The notes below the pieces were generated by a model, which was not told the DNA's origin, ran no database searches, and saw nothing but the letters and a program-made list of their open reading frames with translations. The translations under genes were made by a program, and so were the position numbers. A DNA stretch of 64,000 nt from Paenibacillus terricola (lineage in GTDB: Bacteria; Bacillota; Bacilli; Paenibacillales; Paenibacillaceae), in the NCBI RefSeq assembly GCF_014779765.1, contig NZ_JACXZA010000007.1, positions 301,442 to 365,441 on the forward strand, given 5' to 3'. Every line of letters begins with the position of its first letter. Within the stretch, counting starts at the first letter, position 1. Below, piece by piece: positions 8,814-17,795 of this stretch.

Positions 8814-9545
8814 CTATTGAATAGTCGAACCAAAGATCGCAACATTCTGATTGCTCAAAGCAAACTGATTCCCGTTCCACGCCAAGGTGTTCAGGACATA
8901 ACCCAAGGAATCCGCGTTATATCTTCCGGCTATCTTCTGGTACGCAAGCAGCTCATAAACTTTATTACTGTCGAAATCTACAGGGTACAAACCGCTTAAC
9001 GGATTTACAAACCCTGATATAGGCTGCTTCAGCTTCCCGTTGGTCTGGTAGATCTCCCCCAGATATTCCTTGTCTCTACCGGAGATGTCGATGATGTATC
9101 TCATGTTGTTCAATTTGCTGACAACCTCAACTCTGTAATTGTCCAAGTAAGTCACCGTATATTGATAGAGGTCATTATAAGCCTTGTAGTTGAAAATGAT
9201 TGTCGGAACGTTATTCAAGTACGAGTATATAAAGTGGTACATGATCCCTCCGCTCCCGCCGGTATTGATGCTGATCAGAATCTGATTCACCTTATTCCCG
9301 GTGAAGTCGCCTAAGAAAAGGGTCGGATTATATCCCGCATCATCCTGTAATCGCACTTGGGTTACTCTGCCGCTGCTTCCGTCTTGCACGACCAATCTGA
9401 TTTGTTGAATAAACGGACTGTCCGGCGTTCGAACCCCTGTAAGATACACCTTGTCGGATACCCCGTCTCCCGTCACATCACCCTGTGCGAACGCTACGAC
9501 ACTCGACTGACTCGTTACTAGCCCACGATAGTAATGATAACTCAT
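8814..9545 (-). CDS. VCBS/FG-GAP repeat protein
   Basis: A 243-residue protein without a signal peptide. It begins with an integrin-like calcium motif GDVTGDGVSDKVYL (residues 22-35) and has a second, weaker one (GDFTGNKVNQILI) and a third near VDFDSNKVYELL, spaced like propeller blades. Glycine-rich turns (NTGGSGGIMYH) support an all-beta fold. Related short proteins occur in many spore formers, with unknown role. GGGAG precedes the ATG at 9545. Single gene; a terminator is not obvious before 8814. Confidence 0.75.
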   Translation of the reverse strand: MSYHYYRGLVTSQSSVVAFAQGDVTGDGVSDKVYLTGVRTPDSPFIQQIRLVVQDGSSGRVTQVRLQDDAGYNPTLFLGDFTGNKVNQILISINTGGSGGIMYHFIYSYLNNVPTIIFNYKAYNDLYQYTVTYLDNYRVEVVSKLNNMRYIIDISGRDKEYLGEIYQTNGKLKQPISGFVNPLSGLYPVDFDSNKVYELLAYQKIAGRYNADSLGYVLNTLAWNGNQFALSNQNVAIFGSTIQ

Positions 9546-9668
9546 CCCGTTAGCTCCCTTTTATAAATGCCCTGGATTTTAACACTCGTTCTTTATGATA
9601 TGGGCATTTAACGCATACAGTTACTGCGAATGGGAACGGCATGTCCTCTCCTTCTTGCCTCCATTACA

Positions 9669-9718
9669 GAAAAAAAACATCGCCAGGCAGGGTATACAGC
9701 TCCTGAGGCGATGTATTC
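9669..9718 (-). terminator. Family hairpin terminator, copy C
   Basis: Stem ACATCGCC / GGCGATGT, extended by CAGG/CCTG, then nine T on the minus strand. It ends the gene at 9770. Confidence 0.85.
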
Positions 9719-9769
9719 TACTATCAAATGCTGGTGGGAACAGGTCCAACGGAACCACAACGGTACTAC

Positions 9770-10150
9770 TTAACTGTAATCTTCGATCACCAGTATTTTG
9801 CCTTCTTGAATTTCGAATACAGACTTCCCCTTAAGCTGAATCTTATCTCCACTTTTTAATCCATTGGGCAAATCTGTCGCCAGTATGGCTTCATAATCAA
9901 TTTGGACCTCCGCTTGGTCGGCAATTGCACTATAGTTAGTTATCGTCTGGCACCGACTAGAGAACATTTTAGCGGACTTTGCTGCTAACTCACCGAATTG
10001 TTGCATTCCTCTGGTCTCCGTATCCATCACGCCATTGGAGTAATTCCGAAATAGTACCTGTTCATGCATAAGTCTAAGCATTCCTTCAATATCAAATAAA
10101 TTGTAAGCCTCAATATAACGTTCAATGATTCTTTTGTTGTGCTCGCTCAT
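9770..10150 (-). CDS. SnoaL/NTF2-like protein
   Basis: A 126-residue cytoplasmic protein with the SnoaL-like pattern: N-terminal helix ERYIEAYNLFDIEGMLRLMHEQVLF followed by beta strands up to KSVFEIQEGKILVIEDYS. This fold forms a cone-shaped pocket used by isomerases, cyclases or binding proteins; the ligand cannot be told. Strong GGAGG site upstream of the ATG. Alone between LacI and VCBS genes. Confidence 0.85.
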   Translation of the reverse strand: MSEHNKRIIERYIEAYNLFDIEGMLRLMHEQVLFRNYSNGVMDTETRGMQQFGELAAKSAKMFSSRCQTITNYSAIADQAEVQIDYEAILATDLPNGLKSGDKIQLKGKSVFEIQEGKILVIEDYS

Positions 10151-10336
10151 TGTTTAGTCGCCTCCAAGGTCCACGAGAGATACCTCTCTATTCGATTAAA
10201 CTCAGTCAGATTCCTTTATCTTCCTAATTCCCTGCACGATCCGCCCCTTGAGACTCTCACTCAGCGAGGAAGATGTCGGTTTCAGCACGATGGAGAAGCT
10301 CGAAGAGAGCGTTGACTCCATATTGACTTTGAGCAT

Positions 10337-10380
10337 AAAAAAACATCGCCCAGGGCACAAGCCCATATGGCGATGTATTC
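10337..10380 (-). terminator. Family hairpin terminator, copy D
   Basis: Stem ACATCGCC / GGCGATGT with inner GGGC/GCCC and seven T on the minus strand, directly after the LacI-type gene. The downstream flank shows the shared GTTGACTCC...TTGACTT motif. Confidence 0.85.
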
Positions 10381-10385
10381 GGCTC

Positions 10386-11420
10386 TTACCTATTACTAAC
10401 ACTTCTCTTCGCGACACTTTCTCGAATAACCAGCTTGTTGGGCAGCAGCACTTTGGCCGGCAGATTATGACGCTTGTTCAGACGATCAATTAAGAGCTGA
10501 ACCGCCCAGTTCCCCATCTCGACAATTGGCATTCCCACCGTCGTCAGCATCGGGGATACATAACCAGACAGCTCGATATTGTCCATGCTAATAATCGACA
10601 GTTGCTCAGGCACCTTGATTCTCGCCTCCGAGAATCGTCGCAGCGCAGCTATTGCCGCAATGTCGGTTGCGCAAAATACGGCAGTCGGCAGCGGTGAAGC
10701 TTTCGTGAGCAGCTCCTCCGCTCCCTGGTAGCCGCCAGGACCATTCTGCGGGCAGTTACTCACCCATTTGTCCGAGTATTCCAGTCCGTATTTGCGAAGG
10801 ATATCGCAGTAGGCTTCAAACCTTACCTCGTTTAACGTCTCGCCAATATATCCGATCCGTTTGTGTCCATTGGCAATCAAGTGCATCATCGCAATTTGTG
10901 TAGCTTCATACCCGTCGCAAATAACCTGATCACAGTTTGCCGAAATCACGTTACGCCCTACATAGACCAAGTTTTTGTAATGCTTCTCGAGAAAGCTCAT
11001 GCTGTCGTTACTGAAGCGGCCCAATATAATGGCACCGTCCGTATGCGATGACTCGATCTGATCAAGCAGGGAATCGGTCTCAATATCAAAGAGCGAATAA
11101 GAATGACGAACGGCATAACCCAGCTCCAGCGCTTGTTGTTCGATGGCACGCGACACTTGCGCAAAGAAAGGATCATCCTCCAATTGTCTGGTGCGCCCCA
11201 ATATGCACGAGATGGAAGGCGGAGCCGACTTGCGGGAAGTACGTTTGCCAAGTTTGAGCTCTCTGGCATTCTGATCTGGCACATAGCCGATTTCTCTCGC
11301 ACACATCCACACCCTGTCGCGAACCTCTTTCGTGGCAAAGCTATTGTCAGGGGAATTTAGTATGCGCGAAACCGTTGAGATGGATACACCCGCCATATTG
11401 GCGATCTGCTTTAAGGTCAT
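10386..11420 (-). CDS. LacI family transcriptional regulator
   Basis: 344 residues from the ATG at 11420, chosen because the LacI helix-turn-helix (MTLKQIANMAGVSISTVSRI) starts exactly there and GGGG lies 8 bases before; the longer frame adds a non-homologous leader. The N-terminal DNA-binding domain is followed by a periplasmic-binding-protein-like effector domain (about 65-335), so it should respond to a small ligand, usually a sugar. It is divergent from cysDN across 260 bases containing two perfect 14-bp palindromes. Autoregulation is likely; control of cysDN is a hypothesis. Confidence 0.93.
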   Translation of the reverse strand: MTLKQIANMAGVSISTVSRILNSPDNSFATKEVRDRVWMCAREIGYVPDQNARELKLGKRTSRKSAPPSISCILGRTRQLEDDPFFAQVSRAIEQQALELGYAVRHSYSLFDIETDSLLDQIESSHTDGAIILGRFSNDSMSFLEKHYKNLVYVGRNVISANCDQVICDGYEATQIAMMHLIANGHKRIGYIGETLNEVRFEAYCDILRKYGLEYSDKWVSNCPQNGPGGYQGAEELLTKASPLPTAVFCATDIAAIAALRRFSEARIKVPEQLSIISMDNIELSGYVSPMLTTVGMPIVEMGNWAVQLLIDRLNKRHNLPAKVLLPNKLVIRESVAKRSVSNR

Positions 11421-11488
11421 CCGACATACCCCACGTTCATGCTTGTTTATTGGAATATGATAGCTTGTTTTTACGCAAAATAAAAGTA

Positions 11489-11540
11489 GATTTGCGCAAA
11501 TCGAACGCAAATTTGCGTGGGAATCATAAGTGAAACGTTT
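11489..11540. promoter_or_regulatory. Candidate operators between lacI-type gene and cysDN
   Basis: Perfect palindromes GATTTGCGCAAATC (11489-11502) and ACGCAAATTTGCGT (11505-11518) sit side by side, with a third LacI-like site TGAAACGTTTGCG (11531 on). They lie 70-120 bases upstream of the regulator's start and about 145-195 bases upstream of cysD. Confidence 0.6.
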
Positions 11541-11682
11541 GCGTAATCAATACTGGTCTTCCCTATCGAAAAAACATATACTTAGATGAACATTATGCTG
11601 ATTTTTCGGGTTGGATTTGTCGAACTACATCGATATATCGTGGCCAGCTGCGATTCAAATTGGCACTATAGGAGTGATACAC

Positions 11683-12579
11683 TTGTCGCTGACACACTTA
11701 GATAAACTTGAGGCAGAGGCGATCCACATTTTCCGGGAGGTTGCCGCTGAATGTGAGCGCCCGGTAATGCTCTATTCGGTAGGTAAAGACTCGTCGGTAT
11801 TGCTGCACTTGGCATTGAAAGCCTTCTATCCTGAGAAACTGCCATTCCCGCTGCTCCATGTCGATACGAGCTGGAAATTCCACGAAATGATTGAGTTCCG
11901 TGACCGCAGAGCTCAGGAGCTCGGCGTTGACTTGCTTGTTCATCGCAATGAAGCCGCTATTGCGGAGGGCATCAATCCGTTCGATCACGGATCGGCATAT
12001 ACGGATATCATGAAGACGCAGACGCTCAAAGAAGCGCTGACGAAATATCAGTTCACCGCCGCTTTCGGAGGCGCACGCCGTGATGAAGAGAAGTCGCGCG
12101 CGAAGGAACGCATCTTCTCGTTCCGCAACGAGAAGCATGCATGGGATCCTAAGAACCAACGTCCGGAGATGTGGAAGCTGTACAACACCCGCATCAATAA
12201 GGGTGAAAGCATGCGCGTATTCCCAATCTCCAACTGGACGGAGAAGGACATCTGGCAGTATATCCAACGCGAGAACATCGAGATTGTTCCGCTGTATTTT
12301 GCAGCAGAGCGTCCGGTTGTTGAGCGTGACGGCAATCTTATTATGGTGGACGATAGCCGCATGCGTCTGCTGCCAGGAGAAACGCCTGAGATGAAGAAGG
12401 TACGTTTCCGTACATTAGGCTGCTACCCTCTTACAGGCGGGGTTGAGTCGGAGGCGGATACGTTGGAAGAGGTTATCGCAGAGACGCTGTCAGCTACGAC
12501 TTCCGAACGAACAAGCCGCGTCATTGACAAGGAAGCTGCAGGCAGCATGGAGCGGCGCAAACGGGAGGGGTATTTCTAA
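11683..12579 (+). CDS. cysD: Sulfate adenylyltransferase subunit 2 (CysD)
   Basis: The small catalytic subunit of ATP sulfurylase, making adenosine phosphosulfate from sulfate and ATP. 298 residues from a TTG at 11683: AGGAG lies 8 bases before it and the protein then starts [16 protein letters not shown] like other CysD proteins; the ATG 24 codons upstream adds a non-homologous leader. The PP-loop [12 protein letters not shown] and [16 protein letters not shown] are intact and the C-terminus is typical (RRKREGYF). Its stop overlaps the cysN start by one base. No APS kinase, PAPS reductase or sulfite reductase genes are nearby. Confidence 0.96.
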   Translation: MSLTHLDKLEAEAIHIFREVAAECERPVMLYSVGKDSSVLLHLALKAFYPEKLPFPLLHVDTSWKFHEMIEFRDRRAQELGVDLLVHRNEAAIAEGINPFDHGSAYTDIMKTQTLKEALTKYQFTAAFGGARRDEEKSRAKERIFSFRNEKHAWDPKNQRPEMWKLYNTRINKGESMRVFPISNWTEKDIWQYIQRENIEIVPLYFAAERPVVERDGNLIMVDDSRMRLLPGETPEMKKVRFRTLGCYPLTGGVESEADTLEEVIAETLSATTSERTSRVIDKEAAGSMERRKREGYF

Positions 12580-14183
12580 TGAGTCAGACAGCGAGCAGTC
12601 TTCTTAAATTCATAACTTGCGGAAGCGTGGACGACGGCAAGTCAACGCTTATCGGTCATATTCTTTACGATTCCAAAATGCTCTATGCCGACCAGGAGCA
12701 AGCGCTTATGCTGGACAGTCAGGTTGGCAGCCGCAACGGAGCGATCGACTATTCCCTGCTGCTTGACGGCCTGATGGCCGAGCGCGAGCAAGGCATTACG
12801 ATCGACGTTGCCTACCGCTACTTCAACACCGACCGTCGCAGCTTTATCGTTGCCGATACGCCGGGACATGAAGAATACACCCGCAATATGGCCGTAGGCG
12901 CAGCTTTCGCCGATCTGGCTATTATTTTGCTCGACGCCAAACAAGGCGTTCTGGTGCAAACTCGCCGACACGCTCGCATTTGCGCGTTGATGGGCATTAA
13001 ACATTTTATATTCGCAGTGAACAAAATCGACCTTGTCGGCTACGATCAGCAACGTTTCCTGAGCATCTCTGAGGATATTCAGCAGCTCCGCAATGAGCTT
13101 CGTCTCGAGAATGCGGTTATCATTCCTGTCTCGGCAACAGAAGGCGACAATGTGACGAAACGTTCTCCCAATATGGAATGGTATGACGGTCCAGCATTGC
13201 TTGAGCATCTGGAAACGGTCGACATTTCGATGGATAACACCGAGAGCGGCTTCTACATGCCGGTTCAGCGCGTAAGCCGTCCGGATCACACTTTCCGCGG
13301 CTTCCAAGGACAGATTGAGGCAGGCCAAGTTGAAGTCGGCGAGACACTGACGATTCTGCCTAGCGGCGAGACGGCAATCGTTAAGTCGATTCATGTCGGA
13401 GATAAGAACGCAGGCAGCGCTATCGCTGGGCAGCCTGTTACGATTCAGCTTGATCGCGAAGTCGACGTTTCACGCGGCTGCGTGCTGACTAAGGATGCAG
13501 GCTTGAAAACGGCAACCACCATTACGACGACGCTCTTGTGGATGGATGAACAGCAGCTCGTTCCGAGCAAGGAATACTGGATTAAGCTGGGCACGAAGAT
13601 GCTGCCGGCCGTGGTGACAGATATCCATCATAAGGTAGACGTCAATAACGGCAGCTTGCTTCCAACTAATACTGCGGTCAAGAACGAGCTCGTCAGCTGC
13701 GATATCGTAGTTTCTGAACCGCTCGTTGTCGATGAATTCCTGCTGCACAAAACGATGGGCGCACTTATTCTGATCGACCGAGTCTCGCATGCGACGGCGG
13801 CATGCGGTGTTGTTGTATCGGTAGGCAGCGAGAATCAGGATGGCGTGGTTCTGCAGGACGGCGATGCTAAGGTGCAAGTCAATCTGTTCGACAGCTTCTG
13901 GTTTGAGCCCGATGTGAACATGGTGCTGCGTGAGAAACATCCAGCCGCTACGTATAACAAGGGAGATGCGCTGCCTCTGCAAAGCGAGCAATGCGCATAC
14001 CCTGCCGATTTCGATCTTCAGTCGGATGTTGGTTTCGCTAATATCCGTGGCGGCGTATTTACCGGCTTCGGCCCTCGCAATCCGCAATTGCCATTGCTTG
14101 ATGTGAACGGACTGGAAGCCGATAACGGCACCACCGGAAGCTTCGGCAAATACCGTAATATTCTCGTGCGCAATAAAGGATAA
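12579..14183 (+). CDS. cysN: Sulfate adenylyltransferase subunit 1 (CysN)
   Basis: The GTPase subunit that drives CysD. The G1 loop SVDDGKSTLIGH (about 17-28), G3 DTPGHEEYTRN and G4 NKIDLVGYD are intact, followed by EF-Tu-like beta-barrel domains. At 534 residues it is about 60 longer than the Escherichia coli protein but far too short to include an APS kinase; the C-terminus (YRNILVRNKG) has no kinase P-loop. The extra length is a C-terminal tail of unknown role. Translationally coupled to cysD, with a strong terminator 50 bases downstream. Confidence 0.95.
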   Translation: MSQTASSLLKFITCGSVDDGKSTLIGHILYDSKMLYADQEQALMLDSQVGSRNGAIDYSLLLDGLMAEREQGITIDVAYRYFNTDRRSFIVADTPGHEEYTRNMAVGAAFADLAIILLDAKQGVLVQTRRHARICALMGIKHFIFAVNKIDLVGYDQQRFLSISEDIQQLRNELRLENAVIIPVSATEGDNVTKRSPNMEWYDGPALLEHLETVDISMDNTESGFYMPVQRVSRPDHTFRGFQGQIEAGQVEVGETLTILPSGETAIVKSIHVGDKNAGSAIAGQPVTIQLDREVDVSRGCVLTKDAGLKTATTITTTLLWMDEQQLVPSKEYWIKLGTKMLPAVVTDIHHKVDVNNGSLLPTNTAVKNELVSCDIVVSEPLVVDEFLLHKTMGALILIDRVSHATAACGVVVSVGSENQDGVVLQDGDAKVQVNLFDSFWFEPDVNMVLREKHPAATYNKGDALPLQSEQCAYPADFDLQSDVGFANIRGGVFTGFGPRNPQLPLLDVNGLEADNGTTGSFGKYRNILVRNKG

Positions 14184-14234
14184 GACATAGAGACGGGTAA
14201 ACCGCTCTATGAATGATTGCGTGGAGATAATATA

Positions 14235-14295
14235 AAATGCCTCCCTTGGATATACGCCTGCGTGAACAGGCGCATCTGGGGGAGGCATTTCTTAT
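14235..14295 (+). terminator. Terminator of cysDN
   Basis: Outer stem AAATGCCTCCC / GGGAGGCATTT (11 bp) enclosing an inner GCCTG/CAGGC hairpin, then TTTC. Confidence 0.85.
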
Positions 14296-14430
14296 CTACA
14301 TAATTACGGATTAATTACTTATTATCTATAAATAATAACAATGCGCTATGATCCGTAAACTTTAATGCGGAGCCCGTCCTCTCATACACTTACCTAATCA
14401 GTTATTTCATACACATTGGGAAGTGGTTTA

Positions 14431-14961
14431 TTAAAACCGAAATACAAGCATTTCCCCCTGTTCGGGATGACGACCTAACTCCTCGGTGTACTCACCGTTC
14501 GTGCATGCATGCAGCGTCTTACGATAAAACTTTATCGCACGCTCATTACGAGCAGTGGGATTGGTCTGCAGCTCCCAACGACCTGGCATCATGTCCAGCA
14601 GCTGCCGCATAGCTATCTCGCCTATACCCTTCCCTCGATACTTGCGCATAAGAAAAAACTCGTTCAAATAATAATCAATGTAAGAGGGACATGGCGTATA
14701 AGGCGGAGTTGCCACAAAGATAAGTCCCGCGGGGAGATCATCCACCTTAATGAGATAAGGGAATAGAACGCCTGGGTGCTCCCACCACACATCAAATACC
14801 TGAATTTGCTCGGCTAATGTCCGCGTATCATCGTCTTCAAACACACCATAACGGTTTGTATCGCGCTCCCATATCTCGGATAGATCATACAAATAAAGCG
14901 GGTATATATTATTAATAATAAATTTGTCTCCAATGCCGCACAGCTGCAACTCTACATTCAT
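14431..14961 (-). CDS. GNAT family N-acetyltransferase
   Basis: A 176-residue cytoplasmic acetyltransferase. The acetyl-CoA loop RGKGIGEIA (about 114-122) follows the strand YLNEFFLMRKY, and the C-terminal motif NERAIKFYRKTL is the usual GNAT ending. The N-terminus is slightly unusual (MNVELQLCGIGDKFIINNIY). GGGAGAGGG precedes the ATG. Substrate unknown. AT-rich like other accessory genes here. Confidence 0.92.
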   Translation of the reverse strand: MNVELQLCGIGDKFIINNIYPLYLYDLSEIWERDTNRYGVFEDDDTRTLAEQIQVFDVWWEHPGVLFPYLIKVDDLPAGLIFVATPPYTPCPSYIDYYLNEFFLMRKYRGKGIGEIAMRQLLDMMPGRWELQTNPTARNERAIKFYRKTLHACTNGEYTEELGRHPEQGEMLVFRF

Positions 14962-15071
14962 AATTTCCCTCTCCCTTCGTTGGGTTTATGTGATTAATTA
15001 ACGATAAGTATACAGATCCAGCCTTTTATTAAGTAGGCAGAGAACACTTATAAGTGTTTGCCCTATCAATC

Positions 15072-15110
15072 AAAAGGCCCGTGTCGGATATGAGCCAACA
15101 CGAGCCTTTC
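15072..15110 (-). terminator. Terminator of the CD3324-like gene
   Basis: Stem AAAGGCCCGTGT / ACACGAGCCTTT (one G-T pair) just after the stop at 15112. Confidence 0.8.
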
Positions 15111-15111
15111 G

Positions 15112-15381
15112 CTATTTTTCTTTCTTATACACGATCTTCTTAATGCTATCCTCAGATAAGCAATACAAGTCCGAGAGCTGATCCAGACTATAACCTTCAC
15201 GGTGTAATTGCTTCATTTCAGAATTTCGCTTCATCAGATACTCTCTCTGGCCTGAAATTTGCCCCCACCCTTTTCGACGGCCTTCCGGAGAAGGAATGTA
15301 GAGTACTGTTCCTTGCACATATTTTTGGATTTGTCGAACTAACGCATCAGGTAAAATCTCGTTTGCAGATAAATATTTCAT
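15112..15381 (-). CDS. CD3324-type small DNA-binding protein
   Basis: 89 residues from the ATG at 15381; the longer frame adds 16 unlikely residues. Starts MKYLSANEILPDALVRQIQK, then IPSPEGRRKGWGQ and a Mor-like helix-turn-helix (MKQLHREGYSLDQLSDLYCL, SEDSIKKIVYK). This layout matches a widespread family of small regulators in Firmicutes with unknown targets. Single gene with its own terminator. Confidence 0.75.
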   Translation of the reverse strand: MKYLSANEILPDALVRQIQKYVQGTVLYIPSPEGRRKGWGQISGQREYLMKRNSEMKQLHREGYSLDQLSDLYCLSEDSIKKIVYKKEK

Positions 15382-15743
15382 TGGCTTCGCCCTTTCATCT
15401 AGTAGATGGCAAGGTAACAAAGCCCACATGACAATCTTACTAACTTCACCGAACCAGTGCAGTTAGCGGTTAGTTAATACTGCTCCATGCAAACAACCGC
15501 TATCGCTTGTCACGTAGACTTTGCATGGAGCGAAGATCAAAACCTTGCATCGAGAACTTTTTCGGATGAATTAGTTGTTGATTCCCTATCATTACGACTA
15601 CCTCTCTTTCGAAAATAATTTCCTACTACTGTAGTTTCTTTATAAATCAGGTAAACCCCTTCGTTAGCCAGTAATAAAATTGATTGCTGACTGTATTGGG
15701 GAATCGTTGATCTTTTGTTGATTGTCCTTCATGTTCCGTTTAC

Positions 15744-16047
15744 TTGTTAACTCCGTGTTAGACTTCAGGGTATTAAAAATACACCCCCAGAGCCCTTGGG
15801 CAGCTTGGCGGTGTATTCGTCATTAAAGTACTGCTTTTCACTATTTTTCGTCTCAGGTCGCAATCGGATTCTCCCCATAAGAAATCCAATCACTCCAATT
15901 GTGGAATTTACCTATGGTACGGTTCTCCGTATCATCTATAAAGCGAAAGCGAAGGCACCCTAATGGGTGCCTTCGCTGCGTAACGGTATATATGGTCTGC
16001 CCTCTCCTGCAACGAAACGATGTGCGCCGCTTCTGTACGCCGGACAA
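15744..16047 (-). pseudogene. Orphan rhodanese-like C-terminal tail plus terminator (copy E)
   Basis: A minus-strand frame ends NWSDWISYGENPIAT, nearly the same as the end of the intact rhodanese at 23030 (SWSDWISYGENPIATGNEE). About 20 residues before it (IDDTENRTIGKF) match the related remnant at 20630-20740, but no rhodanese body or active site is present. The family terminator follows at 15774-15818. Further upstream there is a strong GCGAAGGCACCC hairpin (about 15949-15978). An ATG at 16047 would give 64 residues, which looks like chance. Confidence 0.75.
15774..15818 (-). terminator. Family hairpin terminator, copy E
   Basis: GAATACACCGCCAAG... loop ...GGGGGTGTATTTTTAA on the minus strand; flank CTCCGTGTTAGACTTC is shared with copy G. 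Confidence 0.75.
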
Positions 16048-16078
16048 CCGACGAAGCCCTTGACTGCTGCTGTTTAAA

Positions 16079-16501
16079 CTATCGTTCCCCGTTCAATCCG
16101 CTGGGTGGAAGGGAAGAAAGCCTATCGGCATAAATGGCTCTCCGTTCGGCTGCGATGCGCTCTACGCATTGCAGATGCGCGATTTGCTCTTGCAAGTGGT
16201 TAATATGCTTCGTCAGCAGATCCACGCGTTTGCTTAATATCTGAGCAGTCCACGTATCGGGCAGTTCCTGCCGCGTCAAAAGACAGCCATCCTCCGCGAA
16301 CAGTGCGATGTCCTCGAGCCTCATGCCGGTTTTCTTCAGCCCGTCGATAAACGCGATAATTTTCAAATCCGAATCCGTATAGCGCCTAGCCTGACTTCCG
16401 TCCGCGCGCTGCGGTTCGGGTAGCAGGCTGATCGATTCGTAATAGCGCAACGTTGAGGCGGGGATGCCAGTCATTCGGGATACTTCGCCGATCGCGTACA
16501 T
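16079..16501 (-). CDS. MerR family regulator
   Basis: A 140-residue one-component regulator. The MerR helix-turn-helix and wing are at residues 1-70 (MYAIGEVSRMTGIPASTLRY, YESISLLPEPQRADGSQARR) and a coiled-coil dimer helix follows (KRVDLLTKHINHLQEQIAHL). No metal-binding cysteine pair like that of MerR or CueR is at the C-terminus, so it is of the oxidoreductase/stress-linked kind. It is 23 bases downstream of the alcohol dehydrogenase-like gene and probably controls it through the MerR-type promoter at 17569-17599. Confidence 0.93.
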   Translation of the reverse strand: MYAIGEVSRMTGIPASTLRYYESISLLPEPQRADGSQARRYTDSDLKIIAFIDGLKKTGMRLEDIALFAEDGCLLTRQELPDTWTAQILSKRVDLLTKHINHLQEQIAHLQCVERIAAERRAIYADRLSSLPPSGLNGER

Positions 16502-16524
16502 CCAGATGCACCCTCTCTATGCGT

Positions 16525-17541
16525 TTATGCATTGACCAATACAATCTTACCTGCGGCCCTGGAAGTCTCCAACATCTCATGCGCCTGGATCGCATCCTCT
16601 AGCGGAAGGGTGCGGGAAACGAGTGGCTTAATTTCCCCTCGCGCCAACAGATCCAGCACTGCCGCCGCATCCTCCCGGAACCAATCGGGCTGTTCCTGTT
16701 TCATCCCCGTAATACTATAAAGCGAAATGGGATTTCCGTTCTCGGTAGCCTGCTGTTCGGCCAGCCGCTTCCATGCGGTTGCCCAGTCTTCCGCCTCTCC
16801 CGCCCGAAGGATGGAGGTATAGCCGTAACCGATGAACCGACCTTTGGCGCTTAAGGTTTGCATGGATCTGCGATAGTTGTCGCCGCCGATCGGATCGAGC
16901 ACGATGTCCATACCCTCTGGCGCTTGTTCCCGGAGCACGTTAACAAAGTCCTGACTGCGATAATCGATGGGGAAGGCCCCATATATCGTGACAACCGCAT
17001 GCTTGACCTCGGAGGCAGTACCGTACATCCGAAGTCCGGCAAGCTTGCCAAGCTCCAACAGAGCCGTGCCAACACCGCCACTCGCCCCATGAATCAATAT
17101 TCGCTCACCCTTGGTTGCGCGTGCCAGACGATGAAGCATTTGGTAGGCGGATACGTAATTCAGAATGACTGCTGCCGCAAGCAAGGGATCTAGACCATCA
17201 GGAATCGGGAATACCTCATCGGCTTTGGCATATGCATGCGTGGAATAACCGCCGGCGCCGTTGAAGAAGATGCCCACTCGTTGCCCCGGATGGAAGTGCT
17301 CCATTTCCGCTCCTGCCTCTTCGACGATTCCTACTGCATCGTATCCCGGTGTATACGGAAGCGATAAGGAGGCCGGGTATTTCCCCGCCCGTCTCAACAC
17401 ATCACCGAGTGCAACGCCAGCAGCTTGAATCTTGATCCGCAGCTCTTGCGCGAACGGGGGACGAAGCGGCTCCCTGACCCATTCCATCGCGTGCGGACCT
17501 CCGAACTGGTTGACGACCCAATGCGAACGAAACATAAGCAT
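16525..17541 (-). CDS. Quinone oxidoreductase-like medium-chain reductase
   Basis: A 338-residue cytoplasmic NADPH-dependent reductase of the zinc-free alcohol dehydrogenase class. Domains: GroES-like N-terminus (about 1-130, with PYTPGYDAVGIVEEAG) and Rossmann domain with the nucleotide loop IHGASGGVGTALLELGKL (about 150-168). The structural zinc cysteines are absent, as in quinone reductases. First gene of an operon with the MerR gene. Such pairs usually respond to electrophiles or reactive carbonyls. Confidence 0.92.
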   Translation of the reverse strand: MLMFRSHWVVNQFGGPHAMEWVREPLRPPFAQELRIKIQAAGVALGDVLRRAGKYPASLSLPYTPGYDAVGIVEEAGAEMEHFHPGQRVGIFFNGAGGYSTHAYAKADEVFPIPDGLDPLLAAAVILNYVSAYQMLHRLARATKGERILIHGASGGVGTALLELGKLAGLRMYGTASEVKHAVVTIYGAFPIDYRSQDFVNVLREQAPEGMDIVLDPIGGDNYRRSMQTLSAKGRFIGYGYTSILRAGEAEDWATAWKRLAEQQATENGNPISLYSITGMKQEQPDWFREDAAAVLDLLARGEIKPLVSRTLPLEDAIQAHEMLETSRAAGKIVLVNA

Positions 17542-17568
17542 CTCTCCCCTGATTGAGTGATGCTTCTC

Positions 17569-17599
17569 ATTGTAGCGTTTAAAGTTAACTTTAAGTCAA
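17569..17599 (-). promoter_or_regulatory. MerR-type promoter, 19-bp spacer
   Basis: On the minus strand TTGACT (17594-17599) and TACAAT (17569-17574) are separated by 19 bases, and the spacer is centred on the perfect palindrome TTAAAGTTAACTTTAA (17579-17594). Long spacers with a central dyad are the hallmark of promoters untwisted by MerR proteins. Confidence 0.85.
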
Positions 17600-17656
17600 G
17601 GAAAAAAATAAAGTCTCCCGTTTACAGTCCGTCCGCGTCTTTCAATCAAGTGATAC

Positions 17657-17709
17657 GGCTCAGCGTGATTAATCTTTAACTATAAATGTTGACTTTCCGT
17701 TGATTTGTC
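17657..17709. repeat. 53-bp repeat, copy 1
   Basis: Closely matches 21068-21120 (shared TCAGCGTGATTAATCTT and AAATGTTGACT). Both lie just beyond the 3' end of minus-strand genes, and the inner ATGTTGACT...GTTGA resembles the flank of the family terminators. Confidence 0.8.
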
Positions 17710-17795
17710 CCAACTATGTTTCATCGGACAATCAGCAGGAAACGTCGGAGCTCCCCCATGGATTCGAAACCCCGATCGCGAGGTTAGGCGCTCTT

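Noticed and set aside
10202..10417. 71-residue minus-strand frame
   Set aside because: It runs through the LacI-gene terminator and overlaps the end of that gene in another frame; only its last residues look protein-like, which is not enough to call it.
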